From Klebsiella pneumoniae (GTDB lineage: Bacteria > Verrucomicrobiota > Verrucomicrobiia > Limisphaerales > SXTU01): 64,000 nt of DNA. Shown piece after piece: positions 63,701 to 64,000 of this stretch (position 1 is the first letter of the stretch; each line of letters starts with the position of its first letter). Under the pieces are notes generated by a model. The model was not told where the DNA came from. It saw nothing but the letters and a program-made list of their open reading frames with translations, and made no database searches. Position numbers and translations under genes: made by a program. The stretch is from assembly GCA_943330855.2 (NCBI GenBank), contig CALQJI020000010.1, positions 17,982 to 81,981 of the forward strand, read 5' to 3'.

Positions 63701-63830
63701 CCCTCACCCCTACCCTCTCCCTCTAGAAAAGGGGGGCGACGCACTCTACGTTCGAGGTGCTGGGGCGTTAATTCCTTCGAGTGCTGTCTGACTTTCTCCC
63801 TCTCCCAGCGGGAGAGGCTAGGGGTGAGGG
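63701..63830. repeat. CCCTCACCCC-type inverted repeat
   Basis: CCCTCACCCCTACCCTCTCC (63701-63720) faces GGAGAGGCTAGGGGTGAGGG (63811-63830) with one mismatch. It resembles the pyrimidine-rich arms of 32226-32420. Between the two 21-bp-period region and the IS110 end no gene was found. Confidence 0.7.
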
Positions 63831-63908
63831 AGAACGGCCACGAGCGCTCCGGCTCCCTCTCCCTTCCTCGGCGGAGGGGAGCAACGGTGTTGTAAAACCA
63901 GCATTTTT

Positions 63909-64000
63909 TTAGGCGGGTTTGAGTTCGTGATTCATCTGCAACAGGAGCTTTCGCATCACGGCGGTCAGCGCGACTTTGGCCGGTTTGCCCGCCAACCGCA
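63909..64000 (-). mobile_element. C-terminal end of an IS110-family transposase (rest outside window)
   Basis: On the minus strand a frame enters from the window edge and ends with a TAA at 63909-63911, reading RLAGKPAKVALTAVMRKLLL and then QMNHELKPA. The conserved KPAKVALTAVMRKLL helix is the standard C-terminal signature of IS110/IS1111-type transposases (Transposase_20). Only about 30 residues are visible, so the full element and its integrity cannot be judged. It shows that the repeat-rich end of the window adjoins a mobile element. Confidence 0.7.

Overview
The window looks like a chromosomal segment of a free-living member of the Verrucomicrobiota (PVC group), most likely the Pedosphaera/Limisphaera side of the phylum. 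This is inferred from gene content only: a PVC-type heme-binding dehydrogenase, a DUF1549/DUF1553 + DUF1501 cluster, three pseudopilin-type proteins (two with the long signature [14 protein letters not shown]), LptD (a diderm envelope), several Tat- and lipobox-bearing exported proteins, high GC, and many palindromic intergenic repeats. No rRNA, tRNA, CRISPR or phage module was seen.

Layout. 1-5.3 kb: a truncated PVC cytochrome/dehydrogenase diverges from lptD. 5.7-10.6 kb: rpsA with a textbook terminator, then a convergent minus block (beta-hydroxyacid dehydrogenase, lytic transglycosylase, an H-NOX-like protein without heme ligands, dtd). 10.7-17 kb: a pseudopilin-like protein, a divergent pair of paralogous membrane-anchored proteins, an MFS transporter, a concentrative nucleoside transporter and a Tat-exported sugar isomerase-like protein. 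17.3-20.4 kb: hybrid histidine kinase converging on rpmI-rplT. 20.5-28.7 kb: exported FAD oxidoreductase, orphan Hpt, creatininase-family enzyme, lipoprotein, metallophosphoesterase, an eboD/eboF-like pair and a YlbF-like protein. 28.9-34.1 kb: a plus-strand run of lipoprotein, pgk, tpiA, secG and an oligopeptide-binding lipoprotein. 34.1-40.6 kb: Ski2-like helicase, BNR-repeat lipoprotein, cytochrome c-prime-like protein, pseudopilin-like protein and a small CxxC protein. 40.7-44.2 kb: DUF192 lipoprotein, purF, pseudopilin, ThuA-like protein. 44.2-50.7 kb: a 21-bp repeat array, a 1531-residue CotH/lamin-tail protein and a LOG-family protein. 50.9-62.9 kb: the DUF1549/DUF1553-PPC-DUF1501-DUF1501 run, a protein with a C-terminal MIP18-like domain and a Tat-exported unknown. 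62.9-64 kb: dense repeats, a second 21-bp array and the end of an IS110-family transposase.

How the genes relate. Housekeeping genes (rpsA, rpmI-rplT, pgk-tpiA-secG, purF, dtd) are interleaved with exported degradative and redox proteins. The exported proteins (PVC cytochromes, DUF1501, PPC, ThuA-like, BNR-repeat, CotH, sugar isomerase-like, FAD oxidoreductase) fit the complex-polysaccharide lifestyle of the phylum, but no substrate can be named from sequence.

Most unusual. (1) Two unrelated arrays of degenerate 21-bp units; one flips orientation around a perfect 11-bp hairpin. (2) Short heptanucleotide tandems, two of them inside coding sequence, one forming the hydrophobic core of a lipoprotein signal peptide. 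(3) At least five families of dispersed inverted-repeat elements. (4) An H-NOX-like fold lacking the proximal histidine. (5) A reduced ebo-like gene pair. (6) A MIP18-like domain fused behind a large uncharacterised protein.
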